From assembly GCA_016710075.1 (NCBI GenBank), contig JADJLO010000006.1:38501-102500 (forward strand): a DNA stretch of 64,000 nt. Reading direction: 5' to 3'. Position 1 is the stretch's first letter, and each line of letters begins with the position of its first letter. The DNA is from Acidobacteriota bacterium (GTDB lineage: Bacteria > Acidobacteriota > Blastocatellia > RBC074). Shown here piece by piece: positions 48,459 to 57,013 of the stretch. The translations under genes and the position numbers were made by a program. A model generated the notes under the pieces. It saw only the letters and a program-made list of their open reading frames with translations, was not told the DNA's origin and made no database searches.

Positions 48459-49031
48459 ATGGCGGATCTTCAGAAAGCGTTGGAAACACAACTTGTGAAC
48501 ATTGAAAAGAGAAGTGGGAAGAGTCTCGCAGAGCTTGCGGCAATCCTTAAATCCAGTGGCCTCAACAAACATGGGGAAATGCGAGACTACCTTAAGCGTG
48601 AGCTTGGCATGGGGCATGGGGATGCCAATACCTTCGTGCATCATTTCCTGGGCCATTTAGAAACCACAGCATCTTTGCCTGCGGGTGGTGTCAGTGACGT
48701 GCTGGCTGATATCTATGTCGGTCCAAAGGCGGCATTGCGTCCGATTCACGAAGCTCTGATTGAGGCGATCGATCTTTTAGGACAGTATGAGACCGCGCCG
48801 AAGAAGGGATATGTCAGCCTTAGAAGGAAGAAGCAGTTTGCCATGATTGGTCCTGCCACGAACACCAGGGTTGAACTGGGACTAAATATGAAAGGCGTCA
48901 CCCCAACTGATCGGCTTGTCGAAATGAAGCCCGGCGGCATGTGTAACTACAAAGTCAAACTCGAAAAGGTCGATGAAGTGGATGCGGAGGTCACCGCATG
49001 GATTCGCCATGCATTCAATAGCGCAGGTTGA
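48459..49031 (+). CDS. DUF4287 and DUF5655 domain protein
   Basis: 190 residues in two parts. The N-terminal DUF4287 helical unit reads LETQLVNIEKRSGKSLAELA and KHGEMRDYLKRELGMGHGDA. The C-terminal DUF5655 part reads YETAPKKGYVSLRRKKQFAM, IGPATNTRVELGLNMKGVTP and CNYKVKLEKVDEVDAEVTAW. GGAGGAG nine bases before the ATG supports the start. Both domains are found together in many soil bacteria. The function is unknown; DUF5655 resembles DNA-end or transporter-associated modules only by remote likeness, which I would not rely on. Confidence 0.75.
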   Translation: MADLQKALETQLVNIEKRSGKSLAELAAILKSSGLNKHGEMRDYLKRELGMGHGDANTFVHHFLGHLETTASLPAGGVSDVLADIYVGPKAALRPIHEALIEAIDLLGQYETAPKKGYVSLRRKKQFAMIGPATNTRVELGLNMKGVTPTDRLVEMKPGGMCNYKVKLEKVDEVDAEVTAWIRHAFNSAG

Positions 49032-49065
49032 ACCGCATCACTCGCACTTGCTGAATGATGATGCT

Positions 49066-49323
49066 CCGTTGCGGAAAGGCCCTTTTAGTTAAAAGTTTGT
49101 AGCAGACTTTTCCCCAGTCGCATCAAATTTCGACCTCCATGGAGTGCGGCGACTTGTCGCCGCTTTGGTATTGTTCAAGTCCTGTTAAATCGGTGGGCGG
49201 CTTGCGGTGGAGTAGATTTTCTCAATTTTGGTGCCCAGGACTACCAAAGCGGCGACAGGTCGCCAAGTCCCTGTTTTCAATGATCCACGTATCATCGGTT
49301 CATCTTTAAACTTTCCGCAACGG
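49066..49323. repeat. Nested inverted repeats in a 422-base gene-free gap (MITE-like)
   Basis: The gap 49032-49453 holds no convincing gene. Its outer ends CCGTTGCGGAAAG (49066-49078) and CTTTCCGCAACGG (49311-49323) are perfect 13-bp inverted repeats. Inside, 49141-49170 (GGAGTGCGGCGACTTGTCGC and 10 more bases) and 49242-49270 (TACCAAAGCGGCGACAGGTC and 9 more) are inverted repeats with a perfect 15-bp part. No transposase is present. A non-autonomous element or a long regulatory hairpin are both possible; target-site duplications were not identified. Confidence 0.6.
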
Positions 49324-49453
49324 GTGAAGATGAGCCTTGACCACCGTAATTCTGTCATTCATTCAATTTAAAAAAAGATTGACAATCTCCCTAACTGGAG
49401 CATGTTAGCGACACGAGGTTGGTTTCTGGACCGGAAGAATCGGGGATATTGAC

Positions 49454-50368
49454 ATGTCAATCCTGGGAAGAATTTGCATTCTCATTCTGCTTTTGGCCGG
49501 TATGCACTTCAGTCAACAGGTCGATTTGCCGGTGCGGGTGGACAATTCAGTCAAGATGGCCGATATCTCGGAATTTTCCGGCACGAGGCCGGGAGACGAA
49601 CGAGAGGTTGCCGGCATCAGGCTTTGCTGGTGTCCACCAGGTAAATTCATGATGGGCAGCCCACCCGGTGAACTTGAAAGACGCCCCACCGAAGCTCAGG
49701 TAGAAGTGAAACTGTCCAAAGGCTTCTGGATGGGGAAGTACGAAGCGACTCAAAAGGATTGGAAACGCATTATTGGAAATCTGCCGGGGGACCTCACTTC
49801 GGAGTTGCCCGAAGGAGATGACTACCCGGTTGGCAACGTCAACTTTGCCGAGACGGAGGAGTTCTGTCGCAAGTTCACAGAACTTGCCCGAAAATCCGGC
49901 GCGCTTCCGAAGGATTGGGAATTCCGCCTGCCAACCGAGGCGCAATGGGAATACGCCTGCCGGGCCGGGACGACGACAGCCACCTCCTTTGGCGATAAAC
50001 TCAGCAGCAAACAGGCGAACTTCAAGGGGAAGCCATACAATGGGGCCGAGCCGGGACCCTCGCTCAATCGGGCCGCAAACGTCGGCAGCTACCCGGCCAA
50101 TGAATGGGGCCTGCACGATATGCACGGCAACATCTACGAGTGGTGCCGGGATTGGTTCCACGACAGACTGCCGGGCGGCACCGACCCCGACCTGTATTAC
50201 TCTTTCTCTTCGGCAACAAAAAGCCGGAATGGATCATTGTCGAGGGCACGCCGGGGCGGGTGCTGGGCTGACGAGGGCTGGCCATGCCGGTCAGCTTTTC
50301 GATTGCGGTTTGAACCGGAACGGCGTTATGACCATATTGGCTTTCGCGTTGTGGCCGTTCAGAATTAG
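49454..50368 (+). CDS. Formylglycine-generating-enzyme-like (SUMF1/FGE domain) exported protein
   Basis: 304 residues with a hydrophobic N-terminus (ILGRICILILLLAGMHFSQQ) acting as signal or anchor. The FGE-sulfatase domain shows CWCPPGKFMMGSPPGELERR, LSKGFWMGKYEATQKDWKR, WEFRLPTEAQWEYACRAGTT, GLHDMHGNIYEWCRDWFHD and ARRGGCWADEGWPCRSAFRL. The Cys pair of true FGE (GGSxxCxxxxC) is only half kept, so sulfatase activation is unlikely; most such proteins have other or unknown roles (for example ligand binding). It precedes the DUF1801 gene by nine bases. Confidence 0.85.
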   Translation: MSILGRICILILLLAGMHFSQQVDLPVRVDNSVKMADISEFSGTRPGDEREVAGIRLCWCPPGKFMMGSPPGELERRPTEAQVEVKLSKGFWMGKYEATQKDWKRIIGNLPGDLTSELPEGDDYPVGNVNFAETEEFCRKFTELARKSGALPKDWEFRLPTEAQWEYACRAGTTTATSFGDKLSSKQANFKGKPYNGAEPGPSLNRAANVGSYPANEWGLHDMHGNIYEWCRDWFHDRLPGGTDPDLYYSFSSATKSRNGSLSRARRGGCWADEGWPCRSAFRLRFEPERRYDHIGFRVVAVQN

Positions 50369-50377
50369 GAGAGTTAC

Positions 50378-50764
50378 ATGAGATCAAATAAAACAGCTCC
50401 CACCAGCATAGATGAATATATCGCTGCCTTTCCGCAGGATGTTCAGGCGATTCTGGAAAAGATAAGAGAAACGATCAGAAACGCCGCCCCGGGCGCGGAA
50501 GAAAAAATCAGTTATCAATTACCCACCTTCACTCAGAAAGGCAACCTGGTTCATTTTGGCGCTTTCAAAAATCATATAGGTTTTTATCCGGCGTCGACAG
50601 GGATTGAGAAATTCAAGAAAGAACTGTCTGTTTATCAGAGCGCAAAGGGTTCAGTACAATTTCCATATGGCATGCCAATTCCATACAGTCTAATCGGCAG
50701 GATTGTGAAGTTCAGAGTCAGGGAAAATCTGGAAAGAGAAAAAGCAAAAGGCAAAAAGAAGTAG
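50378..50764 (+). CDS. DUF1801 domain protein (YdhG/iron-chaperone-like)
   Basis: 128 residues. The DUF1801 pattern is visible in SIDEYIAAFPQDVQAILEKI, RETIRNAAPGAEEKISYQLP, HFGAFKNHIGFYPASTGIEK and GSVQFPYGMPIPYSLIGRIV. The family has an alpha/beta fold like frataxin-type iron chaperones of Bacillus (Fra/YdhG), from which a metal-handling role is proposed; this is not proven for this branch. It follows the FGE-like gene by nine bases, probably the same transcript. Confidence 0.85.
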   Translation: MRSNKTAPTSIDEYIAAFPQDVQAILEKIRETIRNAAPGAEEKISYQLPTFTQKGNLVHFGAFKNHIGFYPASTGIEKFKKELSVYQSAKGSVQFPYGMPIPYSLIGRIVKFRVRENLEREKAKGKKK

Positions 50765-50823
50765 AAATCAATGGCTTCTTTATTCAATTACAGCGTTTGG
50801 CGCTTCAAAATACCGAGGAAACG

Positions 50824-51165
50824 ATGACATCGGATGTCTCACTTCGAATTATCAAACTGGTACATACAATCGTTTGGGCCTTCTTTGCCGGCTGCATCAT
50901 CGCCATTCCAATAATGAGTTTGAGGCGGCGCTGCGATCTGGCCATGGTGTTTATTGGCATTGTACTTATCGAAGTATTAATCCTTGTCGTTAATCGATGG
51001 CGATGTCCGTTAACCGGCGTGGCGGCAAGGTACACAAACGAGCGCAAAGACAACTTCGACATTTACCTTCCGCTATGGATTGCGCGGAACAACAAGCTGA
51101 TCTTCGGATTACTATTCCTGGGGGATCATTGTTTTACACTTATTGCGATGCGCCGGATGGTTTGA
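50824..51165 (+). CDS. Small membrane protein, probably frameshifted near its C-terminus
   Basis: From the ATG at 50824 (GAGGAAACG just before it), about 113 residues with three hydrophobic stretches: LVHTIVWAFFAGCIIAIPIM, LAMVFIGIVLIEVLILVV and LIFGLLFLG. The annotated frame ends at 51165 with DHCFTLIAMRRMV. The +1 frame after the GGGGG run at 51120-51124 instead gives GIIVLHLLRCAGWFE and a TGA at 51167-51169, which continues the helix and is more likely original. It is a small inner-membrane protein without a named family; some DUF2784-like proteins look similar in length and layout. Confidence 0.5.
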   Translation: MTSDVSLRIIKLVHTIVWAFFAGCIIAIPIMSLRRRCDLAMVFIGIVLIEVLILVVNRWRCPLTGVAARYTNERKDNFDIYLPLWIARNNKLIFGLLFLGDHCFTLIAMRRMV

Positions 51166-51373
51166 ATGACTCATGCATTCCGGGTGATCCCAGGGAACAC
51201 ATGCTCATCGGCTACTCTCAGAAAGCTTTGTTATGAAGACTTTTTCATACACCCTGATTACAGTGGCGGTTTGGAAACCAATTTGCCTGGCGTGCCACAC
51301 ATAACCTGAGAAGCATGAAGCGCTTAATTCCTGCTGCTGACGCCCATCTTTAAACCTTGAACAGGTGCGGACA

Positions 51374-52543
51374 TCAACTGGTTTTTCTGCTGAATCTGAT
51401 GGCGCTGACCGTGATGAAAATAACGCTCATTATAGTCAGTATCAGTCCCTGTTTCCACAGGTCGCGGAGATCGGCACCGCGAAGTATGATTCCGCGGCAG
51501 ATGTCTATCAGATAAGTAGTCGGTATGATCCGGCTGAGCCATTGAAAAAACACCGGCATATTCTCGATAGGGAAGATGTACCCTGATAAAAAGATCGACG
51601 GCATGATCGTTCCGAAAGCTCCCTGCATGGCCTCCTGCTGTGTTTGGGCCCTGCTTGATATCAGCAGGCCAAATCCCAGCATTGTCAGGATAAATGGAGT
51701 GATAAGTAGAAAGAGGTGAAAGATATTGCCGTTGATTGGGACTCCAAAGACCCATCGCATGAGTGTCAAGAGGATGCAGACTTCTGTAAATGCGACGACG
51801 GCATATGGTGCAATCTTGCCGATCATCAGCCCCAGCGGCTTGATTGGCGTCATATAAAGCTGCTCGAGTGTCCCTCTTTCTCGCTCGCGGACAATGGCGA
51901 TTGCCGTCAGCAGTACGGTCATCATCTGAGTCAGCACCGCGAGCATTCCAGGGATCAGGAAATTTGCGGATTTCGAATCGGGGTTGAACAACACCTTCGG
52001 TCTTGCTTCCACAGGCAGTTCCTGTTTTACGGCAGAAAGGCTGAGCGAGCGCTCAAGCGACTCCCTGAGGGCAATGGCATTGGCGACATTGAGCGCCTCG
52101 CCGGCGACGGCGGAATCCGATCCGTCGACAAGAATCAGGACGCTTGCCGTCTGTCCGGACAGCAGCCTTCTTGAATAATCGGGTGGAACCTTGATCGCCA
52201 CTCGGGCGCGTCCCGAGACTATCTCCCGATTCAGATCTGAATCCGTATTGACAATTGTGACGATCTTGAAGTCGCCTGAATTGACGAAACGATCGAGCAG
52301 CCTGCGGCTCTCCTGCGTCTGAGCGGCGTCATACACGACGGTTTTGATATCGCGGACGTTGGTATTGATCGCCTTGCCGATCATCAACAATTGAATCATC
52401 GGCAGAAATACCGTGAAAAACAGAGCCATCGGATCGCGTCGAATGTGGATCGCTTCCTTGCGAAGTACCGGCAGCAATCCGGAAAAAGGATTTGTGCGTG
52501 TCTGTGTTCCGTCCGGTGTCTTGTTTTCTGCCTTCAGGTCCAT
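51374..52543 (-). CDS. ABC-2 type transporter permease (YhhJ/YbhR-like)
   Basis: 389 residues. An N-terminal helix (PMALFFTVFLPMIQLLMIGK) leads a large extracytoplasmic region. Five further helices follow near the C-terminus: NFLIPGMLAVLTQMMTVLLT, PLGLMIGKIAPYAVVAFTEV, IFHLFLLITPFILTMLGFGL and so on, with the ABC-2 motif RERERGTLEQLYMTPIKP. It forms the membrane part of an exporter with the ATPase and HlyD-type protein upstream (ybhGFSR-like in E. coli, where two permeases are used). Here only one permease is in the window. It starts seven bases after the ATPase stop. Confidence 0.9.
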   Translation of the reverse strand: MDLKAENKTPDGTQTRTNPFSGLLPVLRKEAIHIRRDPMALFFTVFLPMIQLLMIGKAINTNVRDIKTVVYDAAQTQESRRLLDRFVNSGDFKIVTIVNTDSDLNREIVSGRARVAIKVPPDYSRRLLSGQTASVLILVDGSDSAVAGEALNVANAIALRESLERSLSLSAVKQELPVEARPKVLFNPDSKSANFLIPGMLAVLTQMMTVLLTAIAIVRERERGTLEQLYMTPIKPLGLMIGKIAPYAVVAFTEVCILLTLMRWVFGVPINGNIFHLFLLITPFILTMLGFGLLISSRAQTQQEAMQGAFGTIMPSIFLSGYIFPIENMPVFFQWLSRIIPTTYLIDICRGIILRGADLRDLWKQGLILTIMSVIFITVSAIRFSRKTS

Positions 52544-52550
52544 CTCAATC

Positions 52551-53482
52551 TCAATCCTTCAAATTGTTGGTTAGTGTCACAAAGACGTCTTCAAGTGACG
52601 GCAGGATCGGCCTCAAATCTATTTCCGAGAAACCATCTTCGATCAGATCGTTTCTCACCTGATCGAGGCTGACATTTTCATCCATCAGTAAGTGGATAGA
52701 CTGGCCGAAAATTGTCGTGTCGTGGATGTATGGCCTTTTTTGATGGCGACCATCGCCCTCGATGTTTGTTCGGTCGTGACCTCGATGCGTTTTGTGCCTT
52801 CAGGTGAGACCTCAGGAATACGTTTGAGTTCATCGGGAGTGCCGTAGGCGATCAGTTTTGAGAGGTAGATATATCCAACCTGCCCGCATCTTTCGGCTTC
52901 GTCCATATAGTGAGTCGTAACGAAGAAAGTCACTCCTGGCCTGAAAGTTGAAACAACAGATCCCATAGGTCGCGGCGTGCCACCGGATCGATGCCTGCCG
53001 TCGGCTCATCCAGAAAAAAGTTTCGGTTCGTGGATGAAGGCGCAGGCGAGCGCCAGCCTCTGCTTCCATCCACCCGAGAGCTTCCCGGCCCTCCGATCGA
53101 GATAGGGCTCGAGGTGAGTCAACTCAACGGTCTCTTCTTTTCGACGTTTGAGGTAATCGCCTTTCAGCCCGTATACACCTGCATAAAATTCGATGTTCTC
53201 CTTGACCGTCAGATCCTCATATAGGCTGAATTTCTGGGACATGTAACCGACGCGCTGCTTGATCTGGTCAGACTGGGTGACGCAGTCAAAGCCCAGAACT
53301 TCGCCGGAACCCGATGTCGGTGTGAGCAATCCGCAAAGAGCCTTGATCAGCGTGGTCTTGCCTGAACCGTTTGGTCCAAGAAATCCGAATATTTCACCCT
53401 TTTCAACTGTGATGCTGACAGTGTCGACCGCGGTGAAATCCCCGAATTTGATCGTCATGTCTTTTGTCTTGATAGCCGGCAT
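52551..53482 (-). CDS. ABC transporter ATP-binding protein, frameshifted
   Basis: About 310 residues in several frames; three errors break it. Walker A is FGFLGPNGSGKTTLIKALCG, the signature is AGKLSGGWKQRLALACAF. After an indel in the A-run at 53014-53019 it continues LDEPTAGIDPVARRDLWDLL with Walker B. A missing G near 52935 and a missing A in the T-run at 52736-52741 (minus strand A-run) follow. Repaired, the C-terminus reads RPYIHDTIFGQSIHLLMDEN ... PSLEDVFVTLTNNLKD, as in YbhF/CcmA-like drug exporters. It powers the permease downstream; the stop lies seven bases ahead of it. Confidence 0.85.
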
Positions 53483-53486
53483 GCCG

Positions 53487-54635
53487 TTATTTCTCCAGTG
53501 TCACTTCGGCAGCCATGCCTGATTTCAACCTGCCTTCGCGGTTGTCAATTCGCACCTTTACGCCGAATACCTGATGATTGCGCTCATCCCGGCTCTGAAT
53601 ATTTCGTGGAGTAAACTCACCCTGTGAGTTTATCTGTTCGATCACTCCGTCAAAAGTTCGATCAGCGAAAGTATCGACCTTGATCCTGGCCTTTTGCCCC
53701 ATCCGAATCAGACCCAGTTGCGGCTCCGGAATGTATATGCGAACCCAGATCTGATCCTTTTCGAGAAGCCTTGCTACTGTCTGATTCGGCACGATCAGGT
53801 CACCGGGTCTGACAGGCAGGATTTCAACAATGGCGTCGACCGGGGCATTCACCTGACTCTCTGACATTTGCACCCTGATCTGCGCCAAACGCGCTTCGGC
53901 TTCCTGGACCTGGGCTCTGGCGTCGGCGATGTCTTCATTCCGTGGCCCCTTGATCACCAGTCTTTCTGCTTCCTGCGTCTGTCTGAGTTTTTCTTCAACA
54001 GCCTTGATATCTTCTTTCCGGCTTCCATTGAGCAGCACGTCAAGCCGTTTCCTCTCAGCATCCAGACGTGCCCTCGTGTTGTCCAGTCGATACTTTGCGG
54101 AATCGTACTCCTGTTTAGAAATGTCTCCCGTGCTCCTCAGTTTGCTGATCCGTTCAAAAGCGTTTTCCGCACTGTTCACATCAGCCTCGGCAGCCAGAAC
54201 CGAGGCGCGGCCCTGCGCTACCTCTTCCGGCCGCGGCCATGTCCTGACGGCCTCAAGATTCGCCCTCGCTATCTCCGTCACTGCTCTCGCCTGCGCTACC
54301 TCCTCCGGCCGGGAACCTCTTTCAAGCTTCTCAAGCCTCGCTTTCTGCTGGCTGACTCTAGCCTCCGCCTGCAATAACTGCGCTTCCAATTCCGCCGAAT
54401 CAAACCTCACCAGCACCTGACCCCCTTTCACCTCCTCACCCTCATTTACCATCACCGCTTCTACTCTTCCTCCAACCTTCGATCCAACCCTGATCTCCCT
54501 CGTCTCTATCGTCCCGGAATATAATTTCCCCTTATCATTCGAAAACCCGAAGCTGCCAGTCGTACATCCACCTGTTATCATCGGCAGAATTACCACCAGC
54601 TTCCCGATAATTCCCGCTATTCTTCTCTTTCTCAT
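53487..54635 (-). CDS. HlyD-family secretion protein (YbhG-like), possible lipoprotein
   Basis: About 382 residues from the ATG at 54635, with AAGGAG six bases ahead. The signal sequence (LVVILPMITGGC) ends in a Cys that could be lipidated, though the lipobox is weak. The lipoyl half VGSKVGGRVEAVMVNEGEEV, long coiled-coil helices (AELEAQLLQAEARVSQQKAR, LEKLERGSRPEEVAQARAVT) and the second lipoyl half NAPVDAIVEILPVRPGDLIV follow, then the beta-barrel. It is the adaptor of the exporter formed with the ATPase and permease, each following within a few bases. A perfect palindrome lies upstream as operator. Confidence 0.9.
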   Translation of the reverse strand: MRKRRIAGIIGKLVVILPMITGGCTTGSFGFSNDKGKLYSGTIETREIRVGSKVGGRVEAVMVNEGEEVKGGQVLVRFDSAELEAQLLQAEARVSQQKARLEKLERGSRPEEVAQARAVTEIARANLEAVRTWPRPEEVAQGRASVLAAEADVNSAENAFERISKLRSTGDISKQEYDSAKYRLDNTRARLDAERKRLDVLLNGSRKEDIKAVEEKLRQTQEAERLVIKGPRNEDIADARAQVQEAEARLAQIRVQMSESQVNAPVDAIVEILPVRPGDLIVPNQTVARLLEKDQIWVRIYIPEPQLGLIRMGQKARIKVDTFADRTFDGVIEQINSQGEFTPRNIQSRDERNHQVFGVKVRIDNREGRLKSGMAAEVTLEK

Positions 54636-54677
54636 CGAGGCTCCTTCCATTTCCTCTCTCCACTCAGGATAAGTCAG

Positions 54678-54695
54678 TAAGTAAGTGCTTACTTA
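54678..54695. promoter_or_regulatory. Perfect palindromic operator upstream of the HlyD/ABC operon
   Basis: TAAGTAAG (54678-54685) and CTTACTTA (54688-54695) are perfect inverted repeats around TG, 43 bases upstream of the HlyD start on the minus strand. The size and symmetry match operators of TetR-family repressors, which often control such exporters. No repressor gene lies in the window, so the regulator would be encoded elsewhere or beyond it. Confidence 0.55.
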
Positions 54696-54856
54696 TATAG
54701 CATGGCGTCACGTATGTTACAAGGAAGGCAATGAGAGAAGAGGTAATGAGAGATGGGTAGAGGTGTGAAAACAGGAAAGATTAGGTTATATTCTGCGAGG
54801 CCAAAATTGATTATCAGGTTGCCGAGAATAAATGAACGGCAAATTGGAGGCGACAA

Positions 54857-55987
54857 ATGACAAATGGAGCAAAGAGGCGAGTCGTATCGTCGGTCGTATT
54901 ATTAATAGCGATATCGATATTTGCCTCGATAATGTTTAACGAAAGAGCGAGTGCATCGTGGGCTGGAGCAAAAGTTGAGCAGGACAATGCCCAGGTTGCC
55001 GAGCAGACAATGGAGCAGAAGTTCAAGAACATACAGGTGCTCAAAGGGCTGCCTGCAGCGCAGTTGAGACCGATGATGAATTACATGAGTGCATCGCTTG
55101 GAGTGACCTGCGCGGCGTGTCATGTCAAGACCGGTGATGAGTGGGAGTTTGACAAGGACGACAAGAAGAACAAGCAGACGGCGCGCAAGATGATTCAGAT
55201 GACATTGGATCTGAACAAGAATCAATTTGAAGGGAAGGTGGAAATAACCTGTTACACGTGCCATCAGGGACTGGGGCATCCGGCATCGGTGCCGCCGCTT
55301 CCAAGGGCGATGCAGAGAGAGCAGGCGAGATCGACGCAGGCATTCCCAACGCCGCAGCAGATACTGGCTCAGTACACGCAGGCGATTGGCGGAAAAGAGG
55401 CTGTGGAAAAAGCAAAAACGAGAATGCTCAAAGGAGTGAGTGTTGCTGCCAATGGGCAGAGCTTCCCGCTAGAGATCCAGTTCGAATCGGCGGACAAGGT
55501 CGCGTTAAATGTTGAATTGGGGCAGACGCCAACCACGCAGAAGTTGAATGGATCGTCAGGGTGGCTCAAGAGCTCTCGTGATGACAGGGCGATGGATAGC
55601 GTGGAGATCCTTAAGATCAAATCTCTTGCCTGGAGTCTGGAGCCGCTGCAGCTCAAGGAGCCTTACCCGAGATTGACCTTTGGTGGGTGGGAAAAGGTCG
55701 GTGACAGGGATTGCAATATTCTTCGTATGGCATTGCCCGACAAGAGAAGAGTCCGCTTCTACTTCGACAAGGAGACAGGATTGCTTCTCAGGCGAGTCAT
55801 CCAGACGGATACTCCAATCGGGACGGATCCCGAACAGATCGATTATGAGGATTATCGCGATGTTGACGGCGTGAAGGTTGCGTTCACGATCAGGACTTCG
55901 TACCTTGACACCAACTATTCATCTCTGCGCAAGTTCACGGAGATCCGGCATGGCGTCAAGATCGAATCTTCAATCTTCAACAAATAG
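54857..55987 (+). CDS. Dihaem cytochrome c (reaction-centre cytochrome subunit-like) fused to a LolA-like domain
   Basis: 376 residues. A signal anchor (VVSSVVLLIAISIFASIMF) precedes a cytochrome domain with two haem sites, CAACH and CYTCH, about 45 residues apart, and the phrase FKNIQVLKGLPAAQLRPMMN of the photosynthetic reaction-centre cytochrome family (PF02276 type). The second half (TQAIGGKEAVEKAKTRMLKG, GSSGWLKSSRD, FYFDKETGLLLRR) is a LolA-like domain, matching the N-terminal domain of the secreted protein at 12572-14161. Non-phototrophic Acidobacteria carry many such cytochromes; the electron partner is unknown. GGAGG before the ATG supports the start. A strong terminator follows. Confidence 0.8.
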   Translation: MTNGAKRRVVSSVVLLIAISIFASIMFNERASASWAGAKVEQDNAQVAEQTMEQKFKNIQVLKGLPAAQLRPMMNYMSASLGVTCAACHVKTGDEWEFDKDDKKNKQTARKMIQMTLDLNKNQFEGKVEITCYTCHQGLGHPASVPPLPRAMQREQARSTQAFPTPQQILAQYTQAIGGKEAVEKAKTRMLKGVSVAANGQSFPLEIQFESADKVALNVELGQTPTTQKLNGSSGWLKSSRDDRAMDSVEILKIKSLAWSLEPLQLKEPYPRLTFGGWEKVGDRDCNILRMALPDKRRVRFYFDKETGLLLRRVIQTDTPIGTDPEQIDYEDYRDVDGVKVAFTIRTSYLDTNYSSLRKFTEIRHGVKIESSIFNK

Positions 55988-56008
55988 TTGAATCAAAACT
56001 CAAAGCAG

Positions 56009-56044
56009 GGGATTAACAGCGAGAACGTACTGTTAATCCCTTTT
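56009..56044 (+). terminator. Rho-independent terminator after the cytochrome gene
   Basis: GGGATTAACAG (56009-56019) pairs with CTGTTAATCCC (56030-56040) around a 10-base loop and is followed by TTTT. It lies 22 bases after the stop codon at 55987 and five bases before the next ATG, a classical intrinsic terminator. Confidence 0.9.
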
Positions 56045-56049
56045 AATTT

Positions 56050-56946
56050 ATGAAAAGATTTTCCGCCACTCTTCTGATTTCAATAATCATTATTCTGACT
56101 GGATTCGCGCAGCAGCCTGTAAATCCGGATTTGCAGAAGCTCGTTGAGGCCGAGAGGGCTTTTGCAAGGCTATCGGTCGAAAAGGGTTCCAGGGAGGCTT
56201 TTCTCGCGTGGTTTGCGGATGATGGGATCAATTTTCAGCCACACCCGGTAAAGACAAGGGAGGCTCTCAGCAAGACTCCACCGCAGACGAATTCCAGAAA
56301 TATTCTCAACTGGGCGCCGGTTTTCGGGGATATTTCTGTTGCCGGAGATATTGGCTATTCAACAGGGCCTTACACCGTTACCGAGAACAAAGATGGAGGC
56401 AGACGGTTAGCACAGGGTATGTTCTTTTCCGTCTGGAGAAAGCAGGCAGATGGGCAGTGGCGAGTGATCGTTGATCTTGGGGTTCAGCCCACCCTTTTCT
56501 GCCCTCTGGATACAGTGTATCGACGAGCTGATCAGAATGGACTCGAGAATAATGCGGCACAATCTAAAACTGACCAGGATAAAGCGAAACTTCTCGGAAT
56601 CGAAAACAAGTTTTTTGAATTGGCCGGCGCAGGGAAATCCGAGGTCGCATGGAAAAATACCTGATGAACAGCAAGAATCTATCGTCAGGAGAATATGCCG
56701 ATAATGACGCCTGAAAATCTGGCCGCCTGGGTCAATGGTCAGGAAGGGAAATTGAGTGGGAAAACAATCAGGATGGAAACCTCACGCTCAGGAGATTTCG
56801 GCTACAGTTACGGCAGTTATGAATACAGCTCTGAAAAAGGTTATTACGTCAGGATCTGGAGGAAAAATGAAAAAGGTGTGTGGCGTATAGCTTTCGATGT
56901 GACCAACCCACTGCCATACAGGAAGAGAGATTACGAAACAAACTGA
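56050..56946 (+). CDS. Secreted NTF2/SnoaL-like (DUF4440-type) protein, frameshifted
   Basis: About 299 residues; pieces 56050-56664 and 56695-56946 are in the same frame but a stop at 56662-56664 lies between. Adding one A to the AAAAA at 56653-56657 and two bases near 56670 gives a continuous EVAWKKYLMN...ARIYRQENMP. A signal peptide (FSATLLISIIIILTGFAQQ) precedes a first NTF2-like repeat (VEAERAFARLSVEKGSREAF, FSVWRKQADGQWRVIVDLGV). A second, shorter repeat has LLGIENKFFELAGAGKSEVA and YYVRIWRKNEKGVWRIAFDV. Two NTF2-like units in one protein is consistent with a self-made dimer. The function is unknown. Confidence 0.7.
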
Positions 56947-57001
56947 AAGTTTTCAGGGGCTGTTCGATTGTTTCGTTTTTTCCGTCTGTTTCGTAATCTC
57001 T
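56926..57001. repeat. 15-bp inverted repeat and dispersed 30-bp repeat, copy 2
   Basis: AGAGATTACGAAACA (56926-56940) and its complement TGTTTCGTAATCTCT (56987-57001) form a long hairpin over the end of the NTF2-like gene and the gap before sdhB. The right arm extends to the 30-bp repeat seen at 18823-18853 (inverted, one mismatch). The arrangement may end transcription of both convergent genes. Confidence 0.75.
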
Positions 57002-57013
57002 TCTTCTTCAGGT

